Source: Rhodohalobacter mucosus (GTDB lineage: Bacteria; Bacteroidota; Rhodothermia; Balneolales; Balneolaceae). Taken from it: a DNA stretch of 64,000 nucleotides. Each line of letters opens with the position of its first letter. The stretch's first letter is position 1. Of the stretch, positions 17,615-26,671 are shown piece after piece. Location: contig NZ_QGGB01000005.1 of assembly GCF_003150675.1 (NCBI RefSeq), forward strand, positions 62,001-126,000. Reading direction: 5' to 3'. A model generated the notes under the pieces. That model was not told where the DNA came from, made no database searches, and saw only the letters and a list, made by a program, of their open reading frames with translations. The translations under genes and the position numbers were made by a program.

Positions 17615-19762
17615 TTATTGATTCAAAAACCGCTTAATTTGTTCCAGTTCGGCACGGTAAACCCTGTTTGCAGGATCAAGGTCTGCGGCCTGCCTGTAGT
17701 AGTCTGCAGCCTCGCGCATGCGCTTATCTATCTCTTCATTCAGCCTCATAGCTTCCTCTTCATCGATGGTTAGCAATCGAATCTCCTCAAGAAATGAAGC
17801 AATGTTCACATTAATCCGACCCGACAGGGCATAACTTTCAGTGTGATCGGGATCGTTGTTTATGGCCACGGTAAGATCGCGGGATGCCTGGTCCGTGAGT
17901 TGATAAGCCTCGTTCAGTACCATGCTCTTTTCATCGGTGAGCCGGTCTTTTTCGCCCTGAATTTCTTTCAGTTCCTCAGCATCCGTGGTCCCGAAGCGGC
18001 GCATGTCAAGGTCCCATATCATTTCTTGTAAAACGGTTGCCCGTTCAAAAAGATCCATGGCCGTTCCTGTAACCCCGAGTGCCCGTGCATACCTGTATCG
18101 GGGTTCTTCAGGGTAGGTTTCAATGAGCCGGTCAAGAGAACCGGATGACACAGATTGTCCGGGATCATCCATTGAGATTTCCAGATCCGCAAGGTACTCA
18201 AGAAATATCGGTTCCTCCGGGTAGAGGGTATTGGCGTCAAGGGCAGTGATGCGTGCAAGATTCCGCTGATCCGTGAGCATATACAATCTTATCAGCAGAT
18301 CATAAAGGCCAATCCCTGCATCTGTCGGTTGGGAACGCTCAAAAGCAACTTCAGCGGCAGAGAGAGCTGATTCAGCATTGCCGGACTGCAGTCGCGCATA
18401 GGCAAGATTCAGCCAAGAAGTGCTGCTGTCGGGCATAATAATTGCAGCATTGGTAAAATGATTGATAGCTGTGTGTAATGAATCATCGGGTATGTTTTCC
18501 GGACTTTCCAGGTAACGGTTATAGATTTCTGCACCCCGGTTGTTTTCCGCAGCAAAATAGATGGCCGGTATATCCCTTAGGTGGTCGGCCACACCCTGAG
18601 GCATACGGCTGCTGCTGTAGTAACTTTGAATACCCTGCATTACGAGAACCATCCGGCGATAGAGATTTGAACGCTGAAGCGGGTCATCCAGCTGCATTGC
18701 AAAATCGCCGTATTTCAAAACTCTGTTAAGCAGTTCAATTGCCTCACTGTCTGACTCAATAAATATATCCGGAGCCTGAATCCGTACCGGATCAACGTGG
18801 GTAACCGGAAAATCCAAACGTATCAGTGTTCCGCCGTTTCCCGATATCCATACCGTTCCGGACTCCAGAGCATGTATATCCAGTAAGTCTGCATCGATAC
18901 CGGTTTCGATTTTTTCCCAGTTTTTTCCGCCGTCGCTTGTCTGCCAGAGCCCACCGTTTTGCGCAGATGCCCATCCCGTCCGGTCATTCAGGAAAGAGAG
19001 TGCCGTAAAGCCGGCGGATTCAGATCGCTCGAAAAGCTCATAATCCTGTTGAGTGACTTCAATTCGCTGTATAAAGGTTCCGGAATCATCTGCTGCAATT
19101 GCATATCCGGCATCTGAACCGGTCATAAACAAAGAATGGAGTTCAGCTTCGTGCGATGTAACGGAGTTCAGGCGCATCCATGTCTGCCCGCCATCGCGGC
19201 TGTTCCATACGGCGCCGCAGGCCGTAAAAAACCCGGTATCGGGATCGGTAAAATGCAATGATCGTATAGTACAGGCTTCCGGAAGAACCGTATTTCTCTG
19301 CCAGGTGAGCCCGCTGTTTTCAGAAGCGTAAAACCACTGTGCCGGTCCGCCACCAGCCTGAACGCGGTTTAAACCACTGGAATAAAGTGTGTGGATATGT
19401 CGCGCACCCGTCGAACCCGGTCTGTAATCGGCCCAGTTTCGACCGGCATTGTTGGTAAATAACAGTATTTCACCGCCGCCGGCAATCCATCCGGTCTGGT
19501 GATCAAAGAATGAGATCTCAAAAAAAGAATCGGAATACTGGGTTTGTATCTGTTCCCAGTTCGAGCCGCCGTCGCTGGTTCTCAGGATCGTACCGGCTTC
19601 CCCCACAGCCCAGCCGTGCAGCTGGTCTGAAAAATAAACCGCATATAAATCTTTGGTACTGCCGCTTTCGATTATGGACAGCGACTGTGCGAGGCATGGC
19701 TGACTTGATGAAAAGCCAAAGAGCCCAAACAGGACAAGTGCAAAAATGGGGACATATCTCAT
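17615..19762 (-). CDS. Secreted YCF48-like beta-propeller protein with TPR C-terminus
   Basis: A 715-residue exported protein from the preferred ATG at 19762. The frame extends 16 codons further, but only the inner start gives a clean signal peptide ending near S-S-Q-P-C-L-A-Q-S. Residues about 25-320 contain at least four YCF48/BNR-type blades, each with a 'GWAVG...G.I..T.DGG..W' pattern, as seen at WAVGEAGTILRTSDGG and WASAQNGGLWQTSDGG. From about 340 to the end it is helical and TPR-like, for example SSTSWLNLAYARLQSGNAE. YCF48 domains assist photosystem assembly in phototrophs, but in heterotrophs the role is unknown. A periplasmic or surface scaffold is the safest reading. A cysteine in the signal region does not form a good lipobox. 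Confidence 0.8.
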   Translation of the reverse strand: MRYVPIFALVLFGLFGFSSSQPCLAQSLSIIESGSTKDLYAVYFSDQLHGWAVGEAGTILRTSDGGSNWEQIQTQYSDSFFEISFFDHQTGWIAGGGEILLFTNNAGRNWADYRPGSTGARHIHTLYSSGLNRVQAGGGPAQWFYASENSGLTWQRNTVLPEACTIRSLHFTDPDTGFFTACGAVWNSRDGGQTWMRLNSVTSHEAELHSLFMTGSDAGYAIAADDSGTFIQRIEVTQQDYELFERSESAGFTALSFLNDRTGWASAQNGGLWQTSDGGKNWEKIETGIDADLLDIHALESGTVWISGNGGTLIRLDFPVTHVDPVRIQAPDIFIESDSEAIELLNRVLKYGDFAMQLDDPLQRSNLYRRMVLVMQGIQSYYSSSRMPQGVADHLRDIPAIYFAAENNRGAEIYNRYLESPENIPDDSLHTAINHFTNAAIIMPDSSTSWLNLAYARLQSGNAESALSAAEVAFERSQPTDAGIGLYDLLIRLYMLTDQRNLARITALDANTLYPEEPIFLEYLADLEISMDDPGQSVSSGSLDRLIETYPEEPRYRYARALGVTGTAMDLFERATVLQEMIWDLDMRRFGTTDAEELKEIQGEKDRLTDEKSMVLNEAYQLTDQASRDLTVAINNDPDHTESYALSGRINVNIASFLEEIRLLTIDEEEAMRLNEEIDKRMREAADYYRQAADLDPANRVYRAELEQIKRFLNQ

Positions 19763-19927
19763 GGCAGCTGTGTATACATGGAATGCTAACAGATCGGAAC
19801 AAATTTTCAAAACCCGTTTCTTTCACGGCATGGTTCACCTTGCATTTTGCACAAAAGATAAACAAAACACTGTTTTGATATTGTTTACCTGTTTCCATTT
19901 TCAATACGGTTTGATTACATTTTTTAT

Positions 19928-20395
19928 ATGATTCGTTTAGCAACATACCGTCAGCTTATCTTGTGGTCTCTCCTGATGACTGCGTTCCTGATCTCGTGTA
20001 TGCCGCAAATGTCTGTATTTAATGAAGCGGCATACAGACAGGCCGTGGAACTTAAAGTTGCGTCATTGAATTTGCTGGACAAAGCATCTACGCCTTATGC
20101 AGAAAACAGGGAGCAGGTTGAGACATTGAAACTGGAGCTGCTGAAAGCCTGGGAATATGCAAAGGGCAGGCCGGACAATGAGACAAGTGCAGAGCAGTGG
20201 GAAATACTTATTGATCCGGAGCGTAACCGACTGGGTAATTTTTTTGTGAGGTGGGAGGAGAGGGAAAGGCTGTCACCGGCCATCGTACGAGAATACAGAC
20301 TCATTATCTCTGATACGTTCGATATGATTATTTCACTGGAAAGCGGGAAATTAAAGCCGGAGGAAGTCATTCAGCAGTCTCCGGTGATACAGTAA
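19928..20395 (+). CDS. Small hypothetical lipoprotein
   Basis: A 155-residue protein without recognised family. The N-terminus MIRLATYRQLILWSLLMTAF is a signal segment followed by the lipobox L-I-S-C at about residue 24. The mature part is mostly predicted helix with many E, K, R and L residues and no cysteines or metal motifs. It diverges from the YCF48/TPR gene with 165 bp between. Its final codons lie inside a predicted intrinsic terminator. A periplasmic, membrane-anchored helical protein is all that can be said. Confidence 0.65.
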   Translation: MIRLATYRQLILWSLLMTAFLISCMPQMSVFNEAAYRQAVELKVASLNLLDKASTPYAENREQVETLKLELLKAWEYAKGRPDNETSAEQWEILIDPERNRLGNFFVRWEERERLSPAIVREYRLIISDTFDMIISLESGKLKPEEVIQQSPVIQ

Positions 20396-20407
20396 CGCCG
20401 TTTTTTT
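20382..20407 (+). terminator. Intrinsic terminator overlapping the lipoprotein stop
   Basis: CGGTGATA (20382-20389) pairs with TAACGCCG (20393-20400) with one mismatch and one G-T pair around a 3-base loop, followed directly by seven T. It overlaps the last codons and the TAA of the upstream gene. It lies in the convergent gap to the antiporter operon. Confidence 0.45.
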
Positions 20408-20505
20408 GCATTTCAGCGTGAACCGAATCCCATTGCCTTGCGAAGGAGAGGATGTTTACAAGCAGATACAATATCTATCCGGAAAATGAGACCCGGGTAC
20501 TGCGA

Positions 20506-22224
20506 TTACAGAAAGTAAACGGCTGCAAAGATTAAAAATCCAAGCAGAACAAAGCTCATTACCACCTCCATGGCCGGGCTGTAGCCGGCGGCACGGTTCT
20601 CTTTTGAGGTGAATGGGTTGAGCCAGGTCATTGGGTTTTTGAACTGCTCAGAAAGGAATCGCGCAATTCCCAGAACGGTATCCTCAAACCAGCCATATAC
20701 CGCATTGGGTACGTTTACAAAAAGTTTGCGGACGGTGGGAGCCGGTTTTCTGTAGAACCAATCGGTATCGAGCGCAATTTTGGGATCGCCTTCCAGCTTC
20801 TTGCGAAGAATCCAGAATCCGATATAGGTAAACACCAAAATCTGAATCATCTCCACCAGATGGTAGATGGTGTAGGGCTTGTACTCAACCGGGTAGGGCA
20901 GATACTGGTAGAGGAGTGCCGGGTAAACACCGAACAGTGTGCAAAAGAAGGCACCGATACCCATCGCAACCAGCATGTTGAACGGTATGGGTCCTACCGT
21001 GATGTCACTTTTCGACTCACCGAACCAGGTGAAGTAGGGAAGCTTAAGACCCGTATGTAAGAAGGTACCCACCGAAGCGAGGATCAGCAGCAGCATCACG
21101 ACCTCCAGGTGCGCTTCGCCGGCGGAACTCACCACCATCGACTTACTGATAAATCCGTTAAACAGCGGGAAACCGGAGATCGAGAAAGCTCCGATCATGT
21201 AGAGAAAAACCACCGCTTTCATTTTGGATGCGAATCCGCCAAGCTCCGTAAGTTTGCTCTTGCCGGTTGAATAGAGAACCGCACCGGCCCCCATAAACAG
21301 CAGTGATTTGTACAATATATGGCTGAATGCGTGGGCTGTGGTGCCATTTAAAGCCATTTCAGTTCCGATACCCACACCGGCCACCATATATCCAACCTGC
21401 GAAATAATGTGATAGGCAAGGATTTGACGGATATCGTTCGCCAGTACCGCATACACCACACCGTATAGCGCCATGGCCACTCCAAACCAGATCAGAATAT
21501 CCCAGCCGGGGAAAACCCGCACGAGAACATAGACGGCCGACTTGGTTGTAAACGCACTCATGAATACCGCGCCTGTAACGGTGGCCTTGGGATAGGCATC
21601 GGCCAGCCATGCATGAAGCGGTGGTATGGCGGAGTTGATGGCCACGCCAAGAAGAATCAGAACGGATGAAAACGTATATGCATCGGGCAGGCTTTCAACG
21701 GTTATGGAACCGGTCTGGCTGATATGCCACAGTATGCCGCTGAAAAGGAGGCCGCCCCCGAAAATATGAACCAGCAGATAGCGGAGTCCCGCTTCGTTGG
21801 TCTCCTGCGTGCGTCGGGCCCAGATCAAATAGGTGGAGCTGACGGCCATCAGCTCCCAGAAAATAAACAGGGAAAACCAGTCGCCGGCAAATGTGACCCC
21901 AAGCGCTCCTCCACCGTAAACAAGCGCCGAAGTTTGCTGGCCAAGATCTTTCAGGTGAAAGGCGTAAATGCCTCCTATCACGGCAATCATTGCGAATATG
22001 GTGCCGAAGATACGGCTGAGCGAATCCACAAAAACCGGTGTGAGCTCATAACTGCCGAAAGGAACGGTAAGCGAGTAACCGTCGGGCAGCTGCCACAGTA
22101 CTCCCAGGGCCGCCAGCGGGAAGAGCAGGAACGCCGGGGAGCGCAGCTTTTCGGGGATCAGAGGGAGGACAAAGGCTCCCAAAATGACAATTACAGCCGG
22201 CATGAGAAGCAAATCAACGATCAT
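20506..22224 (-). CDS. MrpD/NuoL-like antiporter subunit lacking the TM7 lysine
   Basis: A 572-residue polytopic protein of the proton-conducting transporter family (Proton_antipo_M), last gene of the Mrp operon. The TM5 glutamate is present in FWELMAVSS and the TM8 lysine in FTTKSAVYVLVR. At the TM7 position where the other paralogues read GVKA, this one reads A-I-N-S, so the conserved lysine is asparagine. A long C-terminal extension (about 450-572) contains amphipathic stretches around DTDWFYRKPAP and VYGWFEDTVLG, resembling the lateral helix of NuoL/MrpA. It may stand in for the missing NuoL-like half of MrpA. It overlaps the 71-residue gene upstream by 11 bp. Confidence 0.85.
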   Translation of the reverse strand: MIVDLLLMPAVIVILGAFVLPLIPEKLRSPAFLLFPLAALGVLWQLPDGYSLTVPFGSYELTPVFVDSLSRIFGTIFAMIAVIGGIYAFHLKDLGQQTSALVYGGGALGVTFAGDWFSLFIFWELMAVSSTYLIWARRTQETNEAGLRYLLVHIFGGGLLFSGILWHISQTGSITVESLPDAYTFSSVLILLGVAINSAIPPLHAWLADAYPKATVTGAVFMSAFTTKSAVYVLVRVFPGWDILIWFGVAMALYGVVYAVLANDIRQILAYHIISQVGYMVAGVGIGTEMALNGTTAHAFSHILYKSLLFMGAGAVLYSTGKSKLTELGGFASKMKAVVFLYMIGAFSISGFPLFNGFISKSMVVSSAGEAHLEVVMLLLILASVGTFLHTGLKLPYFTWFGESKSDITVGPIPFNMLVAMGIGAFFCTLFGVYPALLYQYLPYPVEYKPYTIYHLVEMIQILVFTYIGFWILRKKLEGDPKIALDTDWFYRKPAPTVRKLFVNVPNAVYGWFEDTVLGIARFLSEQFKNPMTWLNPFTSKENRAAGYSPAMEVVMSFVLLGFLIFAAVYFL

Positions 22225-22429
22225 AATACTCCTCGCTTCTGAAGATGAACAGTTTGCCCAGCCACTTGCTTACATAAATGATCACAACGCAGCTTAAAAA
22301 CCCCCAATAGATATAAAATCCGGGTATGGCGTTCCACCAGTGTGAATCGTAATCGGCCAGGAATACAAACTCCAGAACCAGGCTGATCACGGTCAGAATG
22401 CCGAGTGCTATCCAGTGCCAGGTTTTCAT
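22214..22429 (-). CDS. Small two-helix membrane protein in Mrp operon
   Basis: A 71-residue protein with two predicted membrane helices (about 5-26 and 36-58) and a charged tail. I do not recognise a named family. It sits between two MrpD-like genes, 43 bp after the upstream one and overlapping the downstream one by 11 bp, so it is very likely translated as part of the antiporter operon. Aromatic residues (HWWNAIPGFYIYWGF) cluster at the loop between the helices. An accessory subunit helping assembly of the terminal D-like subunit is an inference from position only. Confidence 0.7.
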   Translation of the reverse strand: MKTWHWIALGILTVISLVLEFVFLADYDSHWWNAIPGFYIYWGFLSCVVIIYVSKWLGKLFIFRSEEYYDR

Positions 22430-22472
22430 ATAAATATCGGATTCATGTGTTTCGGTATCGTTTCCGGATGGC

Positions 22473-23954
22473 CTAGCCTCCGGTAAAAAGTGTTGCGGCT
22501 ATTGCGCTTGCCAGGTCAAAAAAGTTGAAAAAGAGATTCGGGAAGATCCCGAACAGAATCGAAAGTACCGCCGTTGCGAAAAGGGGCACCACCATAAAAG
22601 GGGATGCCTCACCATAATTTTCGAGTCCCTCGCCTTTGCGGAAATACGCGCGCTGGATGATCGGGAAGAAATAACCGATGTTCAGCAGGCCGCTAACCAC
22701 AAGAATAAGTAGCGGAATAATCATGTCTCCTTCAAGGGAACCGAGCGCCAGGTACCATTTGCTTACAAATCCGTTAATTGGAGGTACGCCGGCAAGCCCC
22801 ATCGATCCGATGGTAAACGCAGCCATGGTCCAGGGCATCACTTTTGCAATACCGTTCAGCTCGCTGATGTTCTCTTTATGGAGGTTTACATAGATTGCTC
22901 CGGCGCAAAAGAAGAGGGTGATTTTCATTGTGGCGTGTGCCGCAATGTGCATAATGCCTCCCTGCATCCCCAGAGGTGTGATCAGCGCTACGCCGAGAAC
23001 GATGTAGGACAGGTGGCCCACGGTTGAATAGGCCAGCCGGCGCTTCAGGTTATCCTGTGCAAAAGCAAGGAGTGACGCAATAATGATGGTCGCTCCGGCC
23101 AGTACAATCAGAATATCGTTCAGGCCATATGCCAGCATCACGTCGGTGCCAATCACAAAGCCGACGACCCGTATTACGGCAAACACACCCGATTTCACCA
23201 CGGCTACGGCGTGCAGCAATGCACTTACCGGTGTGGGAGCGGCCATAGCGGAGGGCAGCCAGCTGTGAATCGGCATAATGCCCGCTTTCACGCCCACCGC
23301 ACCCAGGAAAAGTATAAAAATGACCAGCATGGCTGAGTGGGGGATATCCGTGTTGTTGAAGAGTCCGCCCGGGGTAAAGTCAAGGCTCCCTGTATAGGTG
23401 TACACCATTCCGGATGCAGCTATTAGCAGTAGTCCGGCGGTAAGGGTGTATGCGAGATATTTTCGTCCCGCATTGATCGCTTTGCTATTCTCCTTGTGAA
23501 TCACAAGGGGATAGGTGGCCAGCGTCAGCATTTCATAGAAAAGAATAAACGTGAGAAGGTTGGCTGAAAAAGCGATGCCTATTGTAGCGGACAGACACAC
23601 TGCAAAACTGGCAAAATACCGGGTTTGCTTGTGTTCGCCCGCTCCGCGTACGTAACCGATGGAGTAGAAGGATGTGAATATCCACAATCCGGATGCAATC
23701 ACCGCAAAGAACACACCCAGCGGATCGGCTTTCAGTGCAAGCGGCAATCCCGGCGCCAGGTCCAGGATATGCAGCTCAACCGAACTGCCCTCAATGGCTC
23801 CGGGGAGCAGTGTAAGCACCAACCCGAATTTGACGACGGCCGCCAGGATGGTCCAGAATTCCCGCAGGTTTGGTTTCTCCGAACTCAGCAGAATCGGGAC
23901 CACCGCAACCAGCGATACCAGAATTGCCATCAAAGGAACAAGAGAAAGATCCAT
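22473..23954 (-). CDS. mrpD: MrpD-like cation/proton antiporter subunit, second copy
   Basis: A 493-residue polytopic protein of the Proton_antipo_M family with about 14 helices. The TM5 glutamate lies in FYEMLTLATY. The TM7 lysine is in GVKAGIMPIHSWLP, followed by APTPVSALLHAVAVVKSG with the TM8 histidine and lysine. These are the residues thought to form the proton channel in MrpD, NuoM and NuoN. It is the second of three D-like genes in the operon, separated by 117 bp from the first. Such extra D-like subunits occur in some Mrp-like and Mbh-like complexes and presumably add a further ion-pumping unit. Both lysines are intact, unlike in the third copy. Confidence 0.88.
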   Translation of the reverse strand: MDLSLVPLMAILVSLVAVVPILLSSEKPNLREFWTILAAVVKFGLVLTLLPGAIEGSSVELHILDLAPGLPLALKADPLGVFFAVIASGLWIFTSFYSIGYVRGAGEHKQTRYFASFAVCLSATIGIAFSANLLTFILFYEMLTLATYPLVIHKENSKAINAGRKYLAYTLTAGLLLIAASGMVYTYTGSLDFTPGGLFNNTDIPHSAMLVIFILFLGAVGVKAGIMPIHSWLPSAMAAPTPVSALLHAVAVVKSGVFAVIRVVGFVIGTDVMLAYGLNDILIVLAGATIIIASLLAFAQDNLKRRLAYSTVGHLSYIVLGVALITPLGMQGGIMHIAAHATMKITLFFCAGAIYVNLHKENISELNGIAKVMPWTMAAFTIGSMGLAGVPPINGFVSKWYLALGSLEGDMIIPLLILVVSGLLNIGYFFPIIQRAYFRKGEGLENYGEASPFMVVPLFATAVLSILFGIFPNLFFNFFDLASAIAATLFTGG

Positions 23955-23971
23955 CGGTTATGTTTAGGAAT

Positions 23972-24025
23972 TACAAATTTTTGTTAGTTGTCAAATGTCA
24001 GTTGTCTGTTGTCAATTGGACACTG
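23972..24025. repeat. Short degenerate tandem repeat in the spacer between mrpD copies
   Basis: The 117-bp gap between two mrpD-like genes contains a run of 6-7-bp degenerate units of the form TTGTCAA / TGTCAGT / TGTCTGT. It is the only sizeable gap inside an otherwise tightly packed operon. There is no T-tract or palindrome suggesting a terminator. Confidence 0.45.
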
Positions 24026-24071
24026 TATACTCCATTCAATACGCACGCTTCATCCTATTCAGAACAAGGCG

Positions 24072-25553
24072 CTACATCGGGAAGACTCCCAAAAGGATTC
24101 CAACGATGGCCGCATTTGCAAAGCCAATCACAAACAGGCTGACAGCCAGCACGGAGGTGGGTATCAGCATGGATGCTTTCGGCTCGTTATAGGATCCGCC
24201 GGAAGGTTGTTTCTGCTCCTTCGACGGATTCATCATATATACTTTTTCAAGAATGCGGAAGAAATAGACCGCATTAAGCAGTGAACTCACAAGTATCACT
24301 GCAAGGAACAGCCAGTTGCTGTTGTCGATGGTTCCAAGCGCCAGGTACCACTTGCTGAAGAATCCCGCAAGCGGAGGGAGGCCCACCATCGATATGGCGC
24401 CAATCGAAAAGGCCGCCATGGTCCAGGGATATTTTTTCCGGTAGCTGTCATTGAATAGGCTGATATCGGAATGACCCTCTTTCACCCGAAGATGACCGCT
24501 CACCATGAAAAGACAGGCTTTCATGACGGCGTGGTTCAGCACATGAAGCAGGGCGCCTGCGAATCCCCATGGATTGGCCAGGCTGAGGCCCATAATAATA
24601 TATCCGATCTGTGATACCGAGCTGTAAGCCAGCATCCTCTTCATTTCCGTTTGCGCAATGGCCATGACAGAACCATACAGTATGCCTACACATGCCAGAA
24701 CACCCACTACATAGGAGACAGGAGCAAACGCATCGGTAAGCTCGATGCCGAAAAGCCAGAGCATAATTCTGAACAGAATGTAGGCTCCGACCTTTGTTCC
24801 GATGGGTGCAATTAGTGCAGTGGAGCTTGTAGCGGCATAGGTGTAGGAGTCGGGCAACCAGCCATGCATGGGGAAAAGGGCTGCCTTCACACCGATCCCC
24901 ACAATCATCAGTATCAGGGCGGCAAATGCGGCCGAGCTGTCTATGAACATCGGGAGCATGGCGGTCATGTCAATAATATTGAGCGTACCTGTAACCGTGT
25001 ATAGAAACCCGACACCAAGCAAATAAAGCGTGCCGCCGGTGGTTCCGATAATGAGGTAGCGAAATGCCGCAAAAGGGGCCGGTTTGTCTCCGATGGAAAT
25101 CAGCGCATACGACGACAGGGAGGAGATTTCCAGAAATACATAAAGATTGAAAAGGTCACCGGTCATCAGCATCCCGTTAAAACCGAGCAGCATAAGCATC
25201 GAAAGGGCAAAATAGGGCATCACCTTGTCGGGAAATTCAATTCTGGAAATTTCCCTGGAGTAGATCAGTACAAAGAATGCAACCAAATTAATGACCAGTA
25301 CGAAAAAACCGGAAAGCCCATCATACACGAACTCAATTCCGATAGGCGGTTCCCATCCGCCAAAGTAGTATCGGATCATCCCGTTGTTCAGATAATCGAT
25401 AAAACCAATCAGTGAAAATAGAGAAGCCAGGCCGGTACCCAGGACGGCAAGCGGCTGACAAAGATCCCGCCTCCAGAGTCCAAACGACGGAATCAGGATG
25501 GAGAACAGAACGTAAGTCAGAGCGATGTAAGCAGGAATATGCGACTCGATCAT
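24072..25553 (-). CDS. mrpD: Na+/H+ antiporter subunit MrpD
   Basis: A 493-residue polytopic subunit of the Mrp antiporter. The TM5 glutamate is in FLEISSLSSYALI, the TM7 lysine in GVKAALFPMHGWLPDSY, and the TM8 region contains TSSTALIAPIGTKVGAYI with its lysine. The C-terminal part keeps GLPPLAGFFSKWYL, a loop typical of MrpD. It overlaps mrpC by 4 bp, following the standard C-D order, so I regard this copy as the orthologous MrpD. It acts in the cytoplasmic membrane, exchanging cytoplasmic Na+ for external H+ as part of the hetero-oligomeric complex. Confidence 0.93.
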   Translation of the reverse strand: MIESHIPAYIALTYVLFSILIPSFGLWRRDLCQPLAVLGTGLASLFSLIGFIDYLNNGMIRYYFGGWEPPIGIEFVYDGLSGFFVLVINLVAFFVLIYSREISRIEFPDKVMPYFALSMLMLLGFNGMLMTGDLFNLYVFLEISSLSSYALISIGDKPAPFAAFRYLIIGTTGGTLYLLGVGFLYTVTGTLNIIDMTAMLPMFIDSSAAFAALILMIVGIGVKAALFPMHGWLPDSYTYAATSSTALIAPIGTKVGAYILFRIMLWLFGIELTDAFAPVSYVVGVLACVGILYGSVMAIAQTEMKRMLAYSSVSQIGYIIMGLSLANPWGFAGALLHVLNHAVMKACLFMVSGHLRVKEGHSDISLFNDSYRKKYPWTMAAFSIGAISMVGLPPLAGFFSKWYLALGTIDNSNWLFLAVILVSSLLNAVYFFRILEKVYMMNPSKEQKQPSGGSYNEPKASMLIPTSVLAVSLFVIGFANAAIVGILLGVFPM

Positions 25554-25918
25554 TGAATTTTTTCTATCAGTTCCTGTTCATCCAGCGTGCCGTAACGGTT
25601 ATAGATCGCCATGAGCAGTGTAAAAGCTACGCCCAGTGTTGCAACACCTACCACGATGGCGGTCAGCATCAGCGTATGGGGAAGCGGGTTAAGGTACTGT
25701 GCTACCTGATCAACCGGGATGGAATCATCAATTACTGTAACGGTAGCTCCCCACTTGGAGGCAATGGCCACAAAATAGAGCACAACGGAAGCCTGTATAA
25801 TCACAAGGCCAAGGGTTTTCTTGACCAGGTTCTTTTTGAAAAGAATGCCGTACAAACCGATGCACAGAAGTATAATTGTAAACCAATAGGCATAATGGCC
25901 CGTAATAAAATCAACCAT
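25550..25918 (-). CDS. mrpC: Na+/H+ antiporter subunit MrpC (NuoK-like)
   Basis: A 122-residue three-helix protein homologous to NuoK/MnhC. The first helix includes the start of LCIGLYGILFKKNLVKK, and the last helix contains LTAIVVGVATLGVAFTLLMAIY, the stretch typical of NuoK-like proteins. It overlaps mrpD by 4 bp and mrpB by 8 bp, so translation is likely coupled. In the Mrp complex this subunit packs against MrpA and MrpD and forms part of the central ion path. Confidence 0.92.
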   Translation of the reverse strand: MVDFITGHYAYWFTIILLCIGLYGILFKKNLVKKTLGLVIIQASVVLYFVAIASKWGATVTVIDDSIPVDQVAQYLNPLPHTLMLTAIVVGVATLGVAFTLLMAIYNRYGTLDEQELIEKIQ

Positions 25919-26351
25919 AGTCTTCCCCTTTAACCATATTGTCGAATATCATAATCAGGATAGCCATTACAGCGAGACCAATTCCCACTTCAATGATAAG
26001 AATACCGTAGTAACGCAGCATATCAGGTTCAAGGCCCGGAATGGGCAGCTGGCCGTAATCCAGAAAATAGCCACCCATGGCCATTGCGGTGAGTCCGGTT
26101 GCGAAATAGATCAGCACACCCACAACCGCAAGAGGGGTGGTTGCAAATTCCTGAATCTGCAGCCGCGATATTCTGCGTCCGCTGGCCACCCTCATCAGCA
26201 GGACGGATGCCGCAAGAAGCGCACCACCCTGGAATCCGCCGCCGGGGCTGTAGTGCCCGAAAAAAATTACATACCACCCGAAAACCATGATGTAGGGGCT
26301 CAGAAGACGGGCACCCAGGAGTACAATCGGACTTTCAAACTGACGCCTCAT
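25911..26351 (-). CDS. mrpB: Na+/H+ antiporter subunit MrpB (MnhB domain)
   Basis: A 146-residue four-helix membrane protein with the MnhB domain. The defining stretch FGHYSPGGGFQGGALLAAS lies between the first two helices. It overlaps mrpC by 8 bp and the MbhE-like gene by 4 bp. The order DUF4040, MbhE-like, MnhB, NuoK-like, D is that of the Mbh/Mbs sodium-translocation module, and MrpB is equivalent to MbhF. Confidence 0.92.
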   Translation of the reverse strand: MRRQFESPIVLLGARLLSPYIMVFGWYVIFFGHYSPGGGFQGGALLAASVLLMRVASGRRISRLQIQEFATTPLAVVGVLIYFATGLTAMAMGGYFLDYGQLPIPGLEPDMLRYYGILIIEVGIGLAVMAILIMIFDNMVKGEDYG

Positions 26352-26668
26352 AGTGCGGAACTCCTCCCAAGCCTTCTGGTTCGGCGCAGCACCAGCAGAG
26401 TAATGAGTCCCGCGGTGTAGATTACAATCTGTTCGCCAAACGTATCAACGCTTCGATAGTCGCCCAGTATAACCGTTACAATATTGGGAGTATGAGCATC
26501 ACGATATGCATTTTGAATGGCATAATTCCCGATTACGCGCGTATTGTTAACGCTGCGCTCTGCATGCATGCGGTTATCGGGATCGCCCCGGAAAGGCAGG
26601 TCGGAAGCTGCGAAAATCATGATCGCTGCAAACAGAATCAGTAAAAGTATTTTTAAGCCTTTCTGCAT
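26348..26668 (-). CDS. MbhE-like subunit (C-terminal MrpA fragment)
   Basis: A 106-residue protein with two membrane helices (about 5-22 and 82-98) and an extracytoplasmic middle. The segment VTVILGDYRSVDTFGEQIV matches the MbhE / MrpA C-terminal domain, with GDYR.xDT.GE as its core. In canonical MrpA this domain is fused to a NuoL-like part; here it is a free protein. It overlaps mrpB by 4 bp and follows the DUF4040 gene by 3 bp. It is predicted to sit in the same complex, helping form the sodium channel region. Confidence 0.85.
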   Translation of the reverse strand: MQKGLKILLLILFAAIMIFAASDLPFRGDPDNRMHAERSVNNTRVIGNYAIQNAYRDAHTPNIVTVILGDYRSVDTFGEQIVIYTAGLITLLVLRRTRRLGRSSAL

Positions 26669-26671
26669 GGG

